Position numbers and translations under genes: made by a program. A stretch of DNA of 64,000 nt from assembly GCA_947179155.2 (NCBI GenBank), contig OX359282.1, positions 25,713,221 to 25,777,220 on the forward strand. Reading direction: 5' to 3'. The notes under the pieces are model-generated. The model was not told the DNA's origin and made no database searches. It worked only from the letters and a program-made list of their open reading frames with translations. This document shows, in pieces, positions 1 to 11,300 of the stretch. Each line of letters opens with the position of its first letter. The stretch's first letter is position 1. Source of the stretch: Hedera helix. Its lineage: Eukaryota > Streptophyta > Magnoliopsida > Apiales > Araliaceae.

Positions 1-336
1 AAAATTAAAAGAAAAAATATCAGGGACTAATTTCGGTCGCTAATAACCATCAGAGACTGAGTAAAAGCGACCAAATCAGCAACCCGTTTTAATAGAGACA
101 AATTTTGTAGCTGATATCGATCGCTGACGTGTGGTGCCACGTCTATTAACAGCTGATTCGGATCAGCCACAGCTTTTATCGCTGATATCGAGCGCTGATA
201 CAACGGTCACTAATGTATTTTTAGAGACCGGATTATCTGCCACCAAAGTTAGTGACCGAAGTCGATCGCTATTACCCATCAGCGACAGATTTCGGTCACT
301 AATAAGTCATCATAGATATTCTTTTTTATTGTAGTA
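1..336. mobile_element. CACTA-like (En/Spm) element terminus, partial
   Basis: The segment is built from repeated short motifs on both strands, such as GGTCGCTAATA, GGTCACTAATAAG and GTGACCGAAGTCG, and stops at ATTGTAGTA near 336. CACTA elements typically have such subterminal repeats and a tip of the type CACTACAA, whose complement resembles the end seen here. Only one end lies inside the window and no transposase is visible, so the class rests on motif style alone. Confidence 0.5.
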
Positions 337-920
337 AATTACCTACGTAGCATATTGTTATTGGATGATGTTAAAAATAATTTAATTACAGACATATCTT
401 ATATAATTTATTCTTATTATTTAAAATTGTAACTGTCACATTTTTTCTAAGTTTGGCAATTAATGTCAGTAAAGGACTGAAATCAAAAAAAAAAATCAGA
501 AGTTCACTTTTACGGAGATTATGAACATTACCAACAACTTTGCAATTGCAATCGGAAAAGGAGGAACTGCAACAGTTTTTCATGGTTGCTTGAGAGATAA
601 AACTCAAGTTGCCGTTAAAATTCTGTCTCCATCGTCAACTCAGATCAAGAAATTATTTCACACCAAGGTATTGTAGAAAACTATGATTATGGGACATGAA
701 AGAACTAGAAATAAATTAGAAGTATTCAAGGTTGTATTAGGAATTCATAAGTGAATTGAAGTCCTATATTAAAAAAATAAAATTAAAAAATAATAAACGA
801 TTAATACATGAATGGGCCGAGATCTAATTATGAACTAAACTTTTTGGTCAAGATAAAAATTTGTTCTGAAGGGGTTGAACAAATGTGGATAGGAATCTTT
901 TTGGCTATATATTTATATAT

Positions 921-1118
921 GGCAAAACTAACTTTTACCCTCTTGTAGTTGTCGTGTTTTGTGCATTAGCCCACTAAACTTTTAATTTATGTAATTGTCT
1001 TATCAAATTAATTAAAAAAAATTAATTGGGTCATCCCGTCAAATTAATTGGATGACCGTTAACTTATTATTTATGTGGCATTTTAAACAAAATAAAAAAA
1101 TTAAAAGAAATGACATGG
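921..1118. repeat. Left terminal inverted repeat of the Pack-MULE
   Basis: This stretch reads as the reverse complement of 2861-3057 at roughly 80% identity by eye. Shared blocks include CCACTAAACTTTTAATTT, GTAATTGTC, GTCAAATTAATT and ATTAAAAGAAATGACA. The divergence of the arms shows that the element is not recent. Confidence 0.85.
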
Positions 1119-1251
1119 AAAATTGACATGGAAAAGCCAGGAGAAATGACATGGAACTCTGACAAAACAAAATCATAAAAGCTCTTCTATGGGGACCTGA
1201 AAATTGGACATGAGTGTTTTACAATTTCACCTATTTGAATTTTTACCCCAA

Positions 1252-1488
1252 ATTGAGCGACAATCTGCTTGGCGAAGAGTTGTTTGTCTTGCTATCAACT
1301 CAGGTATTAGCACACCGGGTATGTCTTCTAGTCTCGCTTACTTCAACACCTACAGGAGGGACAGGCTGCCTGCTAATTTGGTTCAAGCTCAAAGAGATTA
1401 TTTTGGGGCTCATACATGTGAGAGGACTGAGATACCAGGGGCCTTCCATATTGAATGGTTTAAGATCGCCAGCCAAATATCTGATTTC
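1252..1488 (+). pseudogene. Captured 3' end of 6-phosphogluconate dehydrogenase
   Basis: The frame reads IERQSAWRRVVCLAINSG, ISTPGMSSSLAYF, YRRDRLPANLVQAQRDYFGA and FHIEWFKIA, which is the C-terminal helical domain of plant 6-phosphogluconate dehydrogenase (oxidative pentose phosphate pathway, decarboxylation of 6-phosphogluconate to ribulose 5-phosphate). The N-terminal Rossmann domain and catalytic residues are absent. The frame is open from about 1204 to a stop near 1549, but the last residues after WFKIASQ are not family-like. The bases after 1550 look like a captured 3' UTR. It lies inside the Pack-MULE and is read in the same direction as the H4 and heat-shock fragments. Confidence 0.85.
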
Positions 1489-1784
1489 CAATGGTTGTCT
1501 TCAACCATTGTGAACTGTTGTCTTGTATACCTAATAATGTTCCATTGGTGATTGTAAGCGAGCATTTGATCTTATTTCATTTTGTGATACTTTTCTTGGC
1601 ATTGTTGTTTCTAGATATATTGGAAGTGTCTAAATTTTATATTATCTATGTTTGTTGTAACTTCTTTTAGATCTGGCTTGATTTTTCATTTTGTGGTGGA
1701 CCTATCTTGTTAATCATAAGAACATGTATTTTTGCTGGCGGTCCCGTGAGTCTTTGATTCTGGTCATGTACTTTCTTGTTGTGA

Positions 1785-1895
1785 GCCCATGAATAAAATT
1801 AGAAATCACATTGATTGAACTAAAACAAAAATAATAAACAACTGACAACGAACGAACGAATATGAGAAAAAACGAAAAAAAATTAGGGATCGGAC
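1785..1895 (-). repeat. Dispersed repeat shared with 29865-29975
   Basis: The reverse complement of this stretch (TTTGTTTTAGTTCAATCAAT, then TTCTAATTTTATTC, with several TTCG units) matches 29865-29975 closely. It lies between the dehydrogenase and histone fragments inside the Pack-MULE. Its source is unknown to me. Confidence 0.6.
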
Positions 1896-2123
1896 CCTCA
1901 GGGTTAGGCCCCTCAAGGGATTGAGTACTCATGTCCAATTTTCATATCCAATTATTATGTGCGCATAGAGTTTTTCAAATCATAAAGGCTTAAATCGATC
2001 GAAACAGATGCACCCAAGCCGAAAAAATGAAGATCTAATCCAAAGAGAAGGAGCAAAACCGGTGCGACGACATCTACCCATTAGATGCCGGGAAGAGGAA
2101 TTGTTCATTTGAGCTGAGCGAAG

Positions 2124-2310
2124 ATGTCAGGAAGAGGAAAGTGAGGAGAGGGATTGGGAAAGGGAGGGCAAAACGTCACCGTAAGGTGCTGAGGGACAAC
2201 ATCCGGGGAATCACCTACACTGAGCATGCTAACCGCAAGACTGTGACAGCCATGGATGTTGTGTATGTGCTGAAAAGGCATGGAAGGACCCTCTATGGGT
2301 TTGGTGGTTT
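2124..2310 (+). pseudogene. Captured histone H4 fragment with internal deletion and frameshift
   Basis: The start MSGRGK (ATG at 2124) is followed by a one-base frameshift. The next frame continues GIGKGRAKRHRKVLRDNIRG and jumps directly to TYTEHANRKTVTAMDVVYV, ending LKRHGRTLYGFGG. Histone H4 is about 103 residues and very conserved; here roughly residues 27-80, most of the histone fold, are missing, with the junction falling between the threonines of GIT and VTYTEH. The usual stop after GFGG is lost. It cannot make a functional nucleosomal histone. It is cargo of the Pack-MULE. Confidence 0.9.
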
Positions 2311-2355
2311 GGGTTTTGTTCTTCAAAAGTCTTGCCGTTAAAGAAGATTTAGGAC

Positions 2356-2790
2356 ATGATGCTATACACAACAGAAGACCCTTTTCGAATCCACGAACAA
2401 TCCCCAAGTACAATCCCAAAGGCCGCAGAATATCTCGCGTTAGCTCGCGCAGACTGGAAGGAAACCCCAAAATCCCATGTGATTTCGATAGACATACCGG
2501 GGATGAAGAGACAAGATGTGAAAATTGAGGTGGACGAAAACAGGGTGTTGCGGGTGAGTGGAGAGAGAACGGCAGAGGAGGAAATTTGGCACAGATCTGA
2601 TGACAACTGGGAAATTTTGGAGGCGATTTAGGTTGCCTGGAAATACGGATTTGGACAAGATTAAGGCAAATCATGAAAATGGGGTGTTGAGAATTACGGT
2701 ACCAAAATTGGCTGAGGATAAAAAGAGGGAGGCTGCGCTAAGGTGACTAGTATTGATGGGGAAGGGAGTTCTGTGGAGGAGGATACACAC
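2356..2790 (+). pseudogene. Captured ER-type small heat-shock protein fragment
   Basis: The frame at 2356-2631 has DPFRIHEQSP, ARADWKETPKSHVISIDIPG, VKIEVDENRVLRVSGER and WHR. A second frame from about 2610 continues GKFWRRFRLPGNTDLDKIKA, NHENGVLRITVPKL, and a third gives VTSIDGEGSS. Together they follow the alpha-crystallin domain of the 22-kDa endoplasmic-reticulum class of plant small heat-shock proteins, which are ATP-independent chaperones. The N-terminal signal peptide is missing and there are at least two frameshifts, so no intact protein is possible. It is the third gene fragment in the Pack-MULE, immediately behind the H4 fragment. Confidence 0.88.
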
Positions 2791-2860
2791 GTACGTATGA
2801 ATCTTCTCTCTCTGCCATTTAGTTTGTATCAGAGTTTTGTCCCTAGAGCCACGTAACGTT

Positions 2861-3057
2861 CTGTGTCATTTCTTTTAATTTTTTATTTTGTTAAAACTGC
2901 CACGTAAGCAATAAGTTAATGTTCATTTAATTAATTTGACGAAATGACTTAATTATAAAATTTTAGTTAGTTTGATGGGACAATTACAGAAATTAAAAGT
3001 TTAGTGGACTAATGTACAAAACATGACAATTACAGTGGTATAAAAACTAATTTTGTC
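2861..3057. repeat. Right terminal inverted repeat of the Pack-MULE
   Basis: Inverted copy of 921-1118. The inner edge lies at TGTCATTTCTTTTAAT and the outer tip at TTTTGTC, followed by ATTTATATT, which resembles the bases just before the left arm. Confidence 0.85.
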
Positions 3058-3676
3058 ATTTATATTTTTACCATCAAAATGCCATTTATGTATAATTTAA
3101 GTTGCAAGTTTTAGGAATTAACTGAAATAAAATTTACTTTTAAAGGTATTTATGTAAATTACATGTATAAATTTTAGGGAGGGCTAAAGCAAAATTATTA
3201 AAATAAAATTTGAAGGACTTGAGCAAAATTTTAAGAAACCCAATGTTAGCCTGCAAGTTGGATTTCAAACATCTGTATTAAAGTATTATTTACGCGTGAT
3301 GCAGACTCTACCTTTCTATTCCAACCTATATAGTAAATTTTGCTATACGTAATAATTCATACAATGATTCTTTGTAAAATGGTAAATCTCATATTTTAAT
3401 TGTCCTATTATTTTATAAAGAATTATTGTATAGATCATTGTACGAATCATTACGTATAACAAAATTGCTATATAATACACAGATAGGAAAGGGAGATAAG
3501 TATCGTGGCATTTTTCCTTTTGTTGATTTTTCATTTTTGAACTGCAGGTGCAAGTTTTAATGAGAATTCATCACAGAAAATTGGCTTCTCTTGTTGGCTA
3601 TTGTGATGAAGGTTCTACTATGGCGCTCATTTATGAATACATCGCTAATGGAAACTCGAAACACTATCCATGAGGT

Positions 3677-4469
3677 ACCATCATCTTTTGCTATTAGGAT
3701 CTAAATTGGTTGGTTTTATGTTTAACTTCAAAATAATAAGTAAATATGGCATTCTACTAAAATTAAGGATCTTGTCTTACTTTATACTAAACGCAAAACG
3801 TGCATGTTGGGAGGATTATTTTAAGTTTGTTATTTTGATATAATAGAGATTCGGAGTTTGACATGTATTTTTTTCTTTAAGAGTTTTCACGTTAAATTTT
3901 GTGATGTTTTAACTCTCTTTATTTTATATTATTTAATTAGTCTCTACTTAATTCTCAAGAGAATTAAAGTGTATCAAGTTGACCGGATCAAAAACTTGAA
4001 CAAGTTCAAACCTGACTTCGGTGAGGTCAAGCTTGGCCAAAAATTATTTATGATATTGGGTCCTTTTTCTTAGACAAATCCTAAAAGGAAAAAAAAGTTA
4101 AAAGGTTAAAATTAAGGTAAAAGGAAAAATGAGGTCGTGCGGGACATCTCATATAATTATATGAATTATCACAAAAAATAACATTAATTTATATAATTGA
4201 ATATATAAAAAATATATTCTCTCTCATGTTGCGTACAAAAGTATGTTTTGAAATTTTTGAAATAAACGTGAGATGTTCTTTAACTCCCGTGTCCTCAAGA
4301 ACCCCAAAAATTAAAATAAATTCAGTGTTAGTCCCAAAAATGCCATCAAGAAAATAAAATGATTTTCTAAACTCAATTTTCCTTGTCAAGCCTGATGGAG
4401 TATAGGAATGTGTTATAAACTACTGCTAATTCAAGTGACAAATGATTAATTGGTCCAATGATATGACTC
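3677..4469. other. No gene recognised
   Basis: AT-rich sequence behind the kinase remnant. Short open frames (for example 3858-4073) have no recognisable motif, and I find none of the kinase exons that should follow. Confidence 0.5.
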
Positions 4470-4645
4470 ATTTTGTCAATATAAAAGAAGAGAGTGATAT
4501 GACTCACTTTGTCAATATAAAAGAAGAGAGTTGAATTTTGTTGACAACAGATTCGATCGATATAAAAGTCGAGAGTTTGAATTTTATTGACAACAGATCT
4601 ACCATCGATATAAAGGTTGAGAGTTCGAATCTTATTGATCTCTCC
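4470..4645. repeat. Degenerate tandem repeat, about 55-bp unit
   Basis: About three imperfect copies of a unit containing ATTGACAACAGAT, GATATAAA and GAGAGTTTGAAT follow one another, preceded by a two-copy form with GTCAATATAAAAGAAGAGAG. No coding content. Confidence 0.55.
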
Positions 4646-6188
4646 CCCAATATTAGGATGAATTATTGTAACAGATTAGGACATTCGAAAAAATTTATTA
4701 GTACATAATTTGTATTCAAAGTTTTCAGACTTCAAGAATTTCATTTAATACATGCATTTTTTTTTAATATTTTACATGCATTACGTTAGTTTTATTATTG
4801 TAGAAAAATAAAATAAATTTATATGAGGATATATTGTTTAATTACATCAATAATATAGAGAAACGTTATTTTTACAAGAAACATGAGTGAATCTTATTTA
4901 TTATGTGGGAGGAGTCTTAAAAAATAATAATTACATTACAACTCCACCATAGAAGAACATTACATTACGCCAAAATACAAGTTGCAAATTGGCGACGCAT
5001 TATTATAAGAGATTAGCATTACATTACAGAAGAACATTACATAACGTCGAAAAGCAAATTGGCAAACCAAACGGGTAGAATCATCTCGCCATTCTGGTAG
5101 ATGCGCCATAATTCTTTAAACCATTATTACAACTTTCTCCAGTACCGGTTAGAAGTGATAACCCCTTGACATTCTTTGTTGCTGGAGGAAATCTGCATTG
5201 ACAATGGACACATTTAATATCCAAAATTACAACAATTTTTTAAATGAATATTATTGAGGTAGCAAAAGAAATGTAAAATCCTTTAGATGGAATTCATAAA
5301 GTTATAAAAGGGTCAACGGCGGGATCCTTATTTCATCCAATGATTATAATAAAATATGTTTTGTCCGATTATCGGAATGTTGCTAACAAGAAAAGAAACA
5401 CTTTTTAGTCTTACCATGGTGCTAAGATGCAAAAGCTAGATCAATATAGCATCTTCTTCTCAAGAAAATAAGTGTATAGAGATCTCCTTGATCCTAAGAA
5501 GTTTTCAAATCCTAGAATGGCGAACTGGTACGCATTTGATTTCTCTGGCAGCTCTCTCGAAGGGGCTCAGTATGAATGCAAGTAAGAAATTGCAAGGTCT
5601 TTGCTTGTCCCTGATAAACAGAGTAACATGAAATTCAGTTAGGCAGTCAAAGAGATGAAGAGGAAAGATGGGGACTTTAAATGACGAGAACAAAGAACAT
5701 GCGAGTATTGTTCGAGAACATGCCACATCTTATCATCTTCTCGAGTTAGACTGTCTAACGAGGGCAAATAAGTAAGAAGATTAATTTGTCACTACTCTCT
5801 CCAACAAAAGCAAGATAATATTAAGTGATTTGAAGATAATATTAAGTGAGAAAATATCCTCAAATTTATCATTATAATTTCATTATTGTGTCATCACTAA
5901 TACACTAATGCCCAACAAAAACAGAAGATAACAACCTTTCTTTATATAGATACAACTCTTTCCTACACATTGACTGACCAACCAAAACAATGCAAGTCTT
6001 TGTTATGCTAATTATATAAGAGAAAGTTGTATTCATGGTTTTTTTCCAATTATTATTTCAGTGTGTTTATTTTTATAAATAAATTTTGGATAATCATGAA
6101 ACAAAATATAATCTTAAAATTAGAAAATTTTGCAAATAAGATTTTTTTTCTTTTTGGTACAAGGAGTATGATATATAGAGAAGAGGAC
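4646..6188. other. Intergenic, no gene recognised
   Basis: Mostly AT-rich. A stretch at 5400-5760 is less AT-rich and contains several short open frames broken by stops; it looks like decayed coding or transposon sequence, but I cannot assign it. ACATTACATTACG-like motifs recur at 4930-5045. Confidence 0.4.
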
Positions 6189-6525
6189 CTGAGATGCTGG
6201 CTGTGCAGTAAACAAGGGCGAAGATCATGCCACCAAAAACCCAAGCGATGCCTTGAATTCTGAGTTCCGACCGACACACACTTAGACTGGGACTTGGAGA
6301 CACCCATTACCGTCAAAATGGTGACGTAGAGGTAGAGGAAAGTGGCGATGAACTCGGCGATTCCAGCTTGATAAAACGACCAGGAGCTCAGCTCAGCTGG
6401 CTCGAACAGCGGTGTTGGGGTGGCTCCTTGTAGTCCTTGTCCTGGTTCTGAGCCGCCAAGCCAATCGGCTGCCTCTCATTGAATTTGTTGGCTCCAAGTC
6501 TCACATCCTCTTCTTTCCCCTCCAT
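6189..6525 (-). pseudogene. PIP1-type aquaporin, exon 1 only, frameshifted
   Basis: Read from 6525 downwards, the start MEGKEEDVRLGANKFNERQP is typical of plasma-membrane intrinsic proteins of the PIP1 group, which are six-helix water channels. It continues with LAAQNQDKDYKEP, then in another frame ELSSWSFYQAGIAEFIATF (first membrane helix) and TVMGVSKS, and in a third IQGIAWVFGGMIFALVYCTA (second helix). At least two indels separate these frames. The sequence stops at SISG followed by a GT, which matches the first intron of PIP genes before the HINPA loop. Nothing of the later exons follows downstream (below 6189), so both NPA motifs are missing. The upstream flank keeps a CT-rich leader. 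Confidence 0.88.
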
Positions 6526-6720
6526 TTCTAACCTCTTTCTCTCTTGCACACAAAAACACACACACAGTAGCTTCTCTCTCTCTCTCTCTCAAGATAAGTG
6601 ACCATTTTGAGTGATGGAAGAGTAAAATAGAAGGGGTGATTATATTGTCACTGCTCATGTAAGAATGTGACCATTTCATGATGCATATTGTCTTCGAGGA
6701 CAAAGTTGACAATATCTAGC
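6526..6720 (-). other. Former 5' leader of the PIP1 pseudogene with a CT tract
   Basis: The minus strand upstream of the pseudogene start carries a GA/CT microsatellite (6568-6592) and a GT-rich run, as is common in plant 5' leaders. Whether it is still transcribed cannot be told. Confidence 0.45.
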
Positions 6721-7003
6721 AGTCCTACATCACATTTGCTAATGTCAGCTAAAGAGATTTGAAGGTTTTAAAAGAGTATCAAAAAATCAGAATTTGGATA
6801 CAAAAATCCTGACTGAGAATAGGATTACATCCAATAATTTTAATTAAAGATAAGCTTACTGAAGGAGTGGCAGCTTATCACATGCCTCGATCCAAATCAA
6901 CAACAATGAAACTAGCCATAACCAAGTCCACGTAATATTCGAGATTTAACAACTGGAGAAGACTCCTACATAATACCGTGGAACAAATGATATATTTATA
7001 TAT

Positions 7004-7060
7004 AACACATTATATATATATATATATACACACACACACAAACACACACTATATATATAC
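7004..7060. repeat. TA/CA compound microsatellite
   Basis: An alternating TA run passes into CA repeats and back to TATATA. Simple sequence with no gene content. Confidence 0.85.
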
Positions 7061-8373
7061 ACTATAACCTTTAGGATTCTACAAAGACGTATTCTAATTT
7101 AACAAAGCTTTTAGCTGTAAACTAATAAAAGGAAATTCAGATCTCTTTCACAAACAAAATGAGAAGCCACACCAACTTTGTTTGGATCACTTACCAAACT
7201 GCAGCAAAAATTAAGCTCTGGCAGCAAGACAAACCTGCATCATGCTTCATAAGCAATTAAGTTTCATGATATATCACTTGTAACACAAATTTCTGTGTAA
7301 ATATTTGTGAGTAAAGTTGTGGGCATACTGAATATATATGTATTTAGAATCAAGGAGTCTGTCTTCTCTTCTTCATGCCAAGGGTCCCACTGGATGAACC
7401 ATCTTTATCACATGGTTGCTTGACACAAACATCCCCCAAAACTTGAATATTGAAATCTCCACACATTTTGTGCATCGTCAGCTGAGCATTTATATTCATG
7501 AATAGAAAATTGAAACATATTCATCCACCATGGGTGCATGTGGTCAGGACAGCAGATGAGTAAGATCAGCAAATATCAATACATAATTAGTTTCCTTCAT
7601 GTGTATCCTCACTAGGAAGCCATAAGATATCCTGCCACAAGAAAAGAATTACTTAATGGAATCATTAAATTACAGTAAAATATAACACAAAAAACAGGAT
7701 AGTGAATCAATATTATAAATGTGTTTTCCTATAGAATTTCCAGCAGAACCAGCTATACAAAACAGTTTCTGATGCATGGGAATAAATTTCAGCTTTTAAT
7801 ATGAAAGAAACAAATGGTACACACAAAGTTTGTCTTTCATTTTCCAATTAGGATACTCCTGCTAAACACTTTCCACTAAAGGTTCAGGTGGGATATATTA
7901 CATGGGGAAACTTCAGTATAAGCAGTAGGAAAATTTAAAATTCCTACTTCAGAAAGCAAGCAAAATATTTGAAAACAACCTGGGCTAAGAGTTCTACAAA
8001 GTGCAACAGTTTTAGTAGAATTTTAGCATAAGGAATATTTCAGTGAACCTAAAGGAATTAAACCAACCTCATAGTCAACCTCTCCAACCAGCTATTTCGA
8101 CATGGATTTAATTGAAGATAATAAAAAACTACAAATTAAAGCTTAAAAACAGTATAAAAGTTCCAAAGAGGTCGGCCACTAAAACATTTTTAATTATTTT
8201 TTATAAAAAAAAAAGCTAACGCCTTTGATACAGTAGATTATAGTTCAGTACAAGTTGAAAATGTTAGGCATTCAATATTCTAAAGACTTAAATATTCTGA
8301 AAAAGACTTAAAACACATGAGCACCTGACAAGTAACTGCATTCATGCGTGTGCACTTTAAAGATGAGAAAGAG
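7061..8373. other. Downstream flank of the PPR gene, no coding gene seen
   Basis: About 1.3 kb lies beyond the PPR stop codon. It has gene-like base composition and lacks long open frames, so it may hold the 3' untranslated region of the PPR transcript, possibly with introns. No protein family or RNA gene is recognisable. Confidence 0.4.
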
Positions 8374-11300
8374 TTAAAAGTTGCGCACCATGCAACATAG
8401 GCTATGCGAAAGTTGAAGCGCTTCCTCCCACTTGTTCACCTTAATAAGTCCTTTGATGAGGTTAGTGAAGTCACTCAGCTCAGGAACTCCACCCTTTTGT
8501 ACCATGTCCACATATAATTCAAAAGCCTTCTCAACCTTATGTGAAAGAGAGAGACTCTCAATCAAAGAAGAAAACATATTCTTATTTTTATATGAAGACA
8601 GTAAAGATGACGAAATTTCTTTATGTAGCTCTACAGCCACTTCCAGTCTTCCCGCCTTGCAAAAACTATCAATCATAAGTTTGTACACCGGAACAATTGG
8701 TACAGATTCATCCTCATTTATCTCATCTAACAGACCAAGACTAACTATGAACTCTCGGTTGAAGCCTTCAATGACCTTACGGTAGCCAGCTATATGCCTT
8801 GGCCAATACGTTTGCTTCATTTCCTCTAGGAGTCCATAGGCCTCATTCAAAAGACCAGCAGCACAACAATGGTTTATTAAAACCCTATATGTGATGTAAT
8901 TGGGAGCACAACCCTTGGCTCCCATCTGTGCCAAGAGTTCAAGGCACTTATCCACTTTACCTGCTTTCCCAAACCCATCGATCATGGCAGTATAAGTAAC
9001 AACATTTGGATGACAACCTTTCTCGTCCATCATCAGCATAAGCTTGAAGGCTTCATCAGTCTTCCCAACTTTACAAAGGCCATCAAGCATCTCTGTGTAG
9101 ATTATAACATTTGGGGGGCAAGAATTTTCTAGCATTTTGGACAAGACTCTTAGTGCAAGATCAAGCCGTTTATCCTTGAACAACCTGTCAATCAAAGAGC
9201 TGTAAGTGTAAACATTTGGACTGTACCCACATTCAGACATTTTAACAAATACCTCTTGTGCTTCATCTAGCTTGCCAACCTTACAAAATCCATCAATAAG
9301 AGCATCGTATACAATATGGTTTGGCTCACAACCTTTTAACGACATTGCATCCAATAGGTTACGAGCCTCTTCAACCCTATGTGCTTTGCACAAACCATCC
9401 ACCAAAGCTCCATATGTAACAACATTTGGCTCCATAGTTTTGCTGTAATCAACCTTAAAATAAATATTTACATCAGGGTTTTCCATAATTCCTTTCATTC
9501 TTGCATAAATCTGACAAGCTTTTTCAATCTTTCCAGATTTACAATGCCCATCAATCAACGCAGTGAATGTAACAATATTTGGTATGCAACCTTCCGACAC
9601 CATTACCTGAAAAAGCTCATTTGCATCGGATACCTTTCTCTCTTTGAGATAAGCATGTATAAGAGCTGTATAAGTCACCACATTAGGGGCACAACCATCC
9701 CTTACCATTTCATCAAACCAGCTGCGAGCCTGCTGAATGAGGCCAGCTTTACAAAAACTATCAATCAAAATTGTATAAGTATATACATCTGGAACAATGC
9801 CATTCCTTTTAAGTTCTTGGAACAGTAAGAAAGCCTTGTCAACTTTGGAGGTGTTACACAGAATACCAATAACTTTTGAGTATGTACTAATGTCGGGTAT
9901 GAAACCTTTACTCATCATTTCACGAATCACGTTATAAGCTTTCTCAAATTTTCCTGCCCCACAAAGACATCTAGCAAAATTGCTGACATTGACTTTATTT
10001 AATACAACCCCTGCATCAAGCATTTGACTGTAAGTTTTCTCAGCCAAGTCTAGCTCATCTGAGCTCGGTAACTCCTCATTGCCACAGATACCACTAATCA
10101 ATATGTTATACACCACATAACCAGGCGGGAAACCACAACTTACCATTTTCTTAAGCAATTTATAAGCATATGTGTGATCTCCTGATCTGCAATAAGCATG
10201 CACAAGAGAATTAAATATTTTAGGACTTGGATAACAACCTTCTGTGATCATCATACTAAGAATTCTCTTACATCTCCCCAACTTCCTTTTATTCAAGCAC
10301 CCACAGAGCAAAATTTCATATGTTACAACATTAGGAAGGCAACAATTAGACCGCATTATATTCAAAAAATTCATAGCTTCTTCAAAAAGTGAAGCTTCAC
10401 ACAAGCCAGATATCATTTTAGTGTATATTACAGTATCAGGGGTAAACTCTTCCTTCTCAATCAAATCAAGGGCTTCTTTCCACCTTCCCTTTCTGCAAAG
10501 AGAATAAGCAAAACAACCCAACGTATACCTGTCCATATTAAGACCCAAATCTGCCATCTCCCTATGAACCAGATTTGCCGTGTCCAATTTATCTGCCTCT
10601 AAAAATACCCGAATCAAAGCATTATACGTCACCCTCGACGGCTTATACCCAAAATCCTTAAGCCTGCCTAGCTCCTCCAATGCTATGTTCCACAACCCAT
10701 TTCGGCAACACTTTCGAACCAACACATTAAGCAACTTCCCAAGTACCTCTTTATCATCTTCCTTAATCTCATACAGAAAATGTTCAGATATTCTATCATT
10801 CTTACCGCAACCCAATACATCCAACAATGCATTATAAACCGGTACCGTGTGACTATACCCAATTTGTCTACCAGCCCAAATAAAAAACTTTACACTTAAC
10901 TCAGCATTTTGTATAACATTCACCACATCAAGTACCAATTGTTCATTCAATTTCCCTCTGAATTGTCTGAGGAACTTATCATTATCATTTTTAATTGCAT
11001 TAGCTATCAAATAAGCATCATTAGAGATTTTACCCGATTCGAAGTCTGGCTTTGAAGAGAGAGAATCAGCACCTGAACCCAACAATGAGTCCCGCAAAAG
11101 AGCAAAGTCTTCGGCTAAACCTGAATCAACCCGAGAATTTTCCTGTAAATGCAAATCATTTCCCGGAAAATTGAGGTTTGGATCAATTAATCCGTCGAGA
11201 TTGTCAGGGGATGAAGTGGAGATGAATCTGGTGAACATAGAGGAGAAAGTTTGGCGGGAGAATTTAAATGAGCGATAAATTGAAGGGAGGAATGTGATAA

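Larger units (their letters stand above)
921..3057 (+). mobile_element. Pack-MULE carrying three host gene fragments
   Basis: A 2.1-kb element is bounded by long terminal inverted repeats (921-1118 and 2861-3057) starting GGCAAAACTAAC and ending in the near complement GTTTTTATACCAC...TTTTGTC. Flanking bases include an imperfect 9-bp duplication (ATTTATATA before, ATTTATATT after; one base of slack at the left tip). Between the arms lie, all on the plus strand, fragments of 6-phosphogluconate dehydrogenase, histone H4 and an endoplasmic-reticulum small heat-shock protein. No mudrA transposase is present. Long inverted repeats, 9-bp duplications and captured host exons are the hallmarks of Mutator-like Pack-MULEs. 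It sits in the intron of a kinase pseudogene. Confidence 0.8.
490..3676 (+). pseudogene. LRR receptor-like kinase remnant, two exons around a transposon
   Basis: Two neighbouring exons of a plant LRR receptor-like kinase are readable. The first (about 494-667) encodes FTFTEIMNITNNF, a glycine loop, VAVKILSPSS and then a GT donor. The second (3548 to about 3676, after CTGCAG) encodes LMRIHHRKLASLVGYCDEG and ALIYEYIANGN, kinase subdomains III to V. The junction phase fits the family intron that splits QAE|VKLLMR. The glycine loop is damaged (GKGGTATV where GKGGFGTV is usual), and the second exon runs into TGA at 3671 after a one-base slip. No catalytic-loop or activation-segment exon follows. 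The family is of the IOS1/MEE39 malectin-LRR type. The intron holds the Pack-MULE. I judge this a dead 5' kinase-domain fragment. Confidence 0.75.

Noticed and set aside
2105..2674. Minus-strand frame of 189 residues across the H4 and heat-shock fragments
   Set aside because: The plus strand clearly matches two known families; the minus frame has no motif and is a chance opening.
4540..4640. SINE-like B box (GAGTTCGAATC)
   Set aside because: No A box at proper distance, no poly(A) or target duplication; it is part of a tandem repeat.
5505..5726. Minus-strand frame and gene-like composition at 5.4-5.8 kb
   Set aside because: No recognisable family in any frame, several stops; left as unassigned.
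9379..9828. Plus-strand frame of 149 residues
   Set aside because: Antisense shadow of the PPR repeats.
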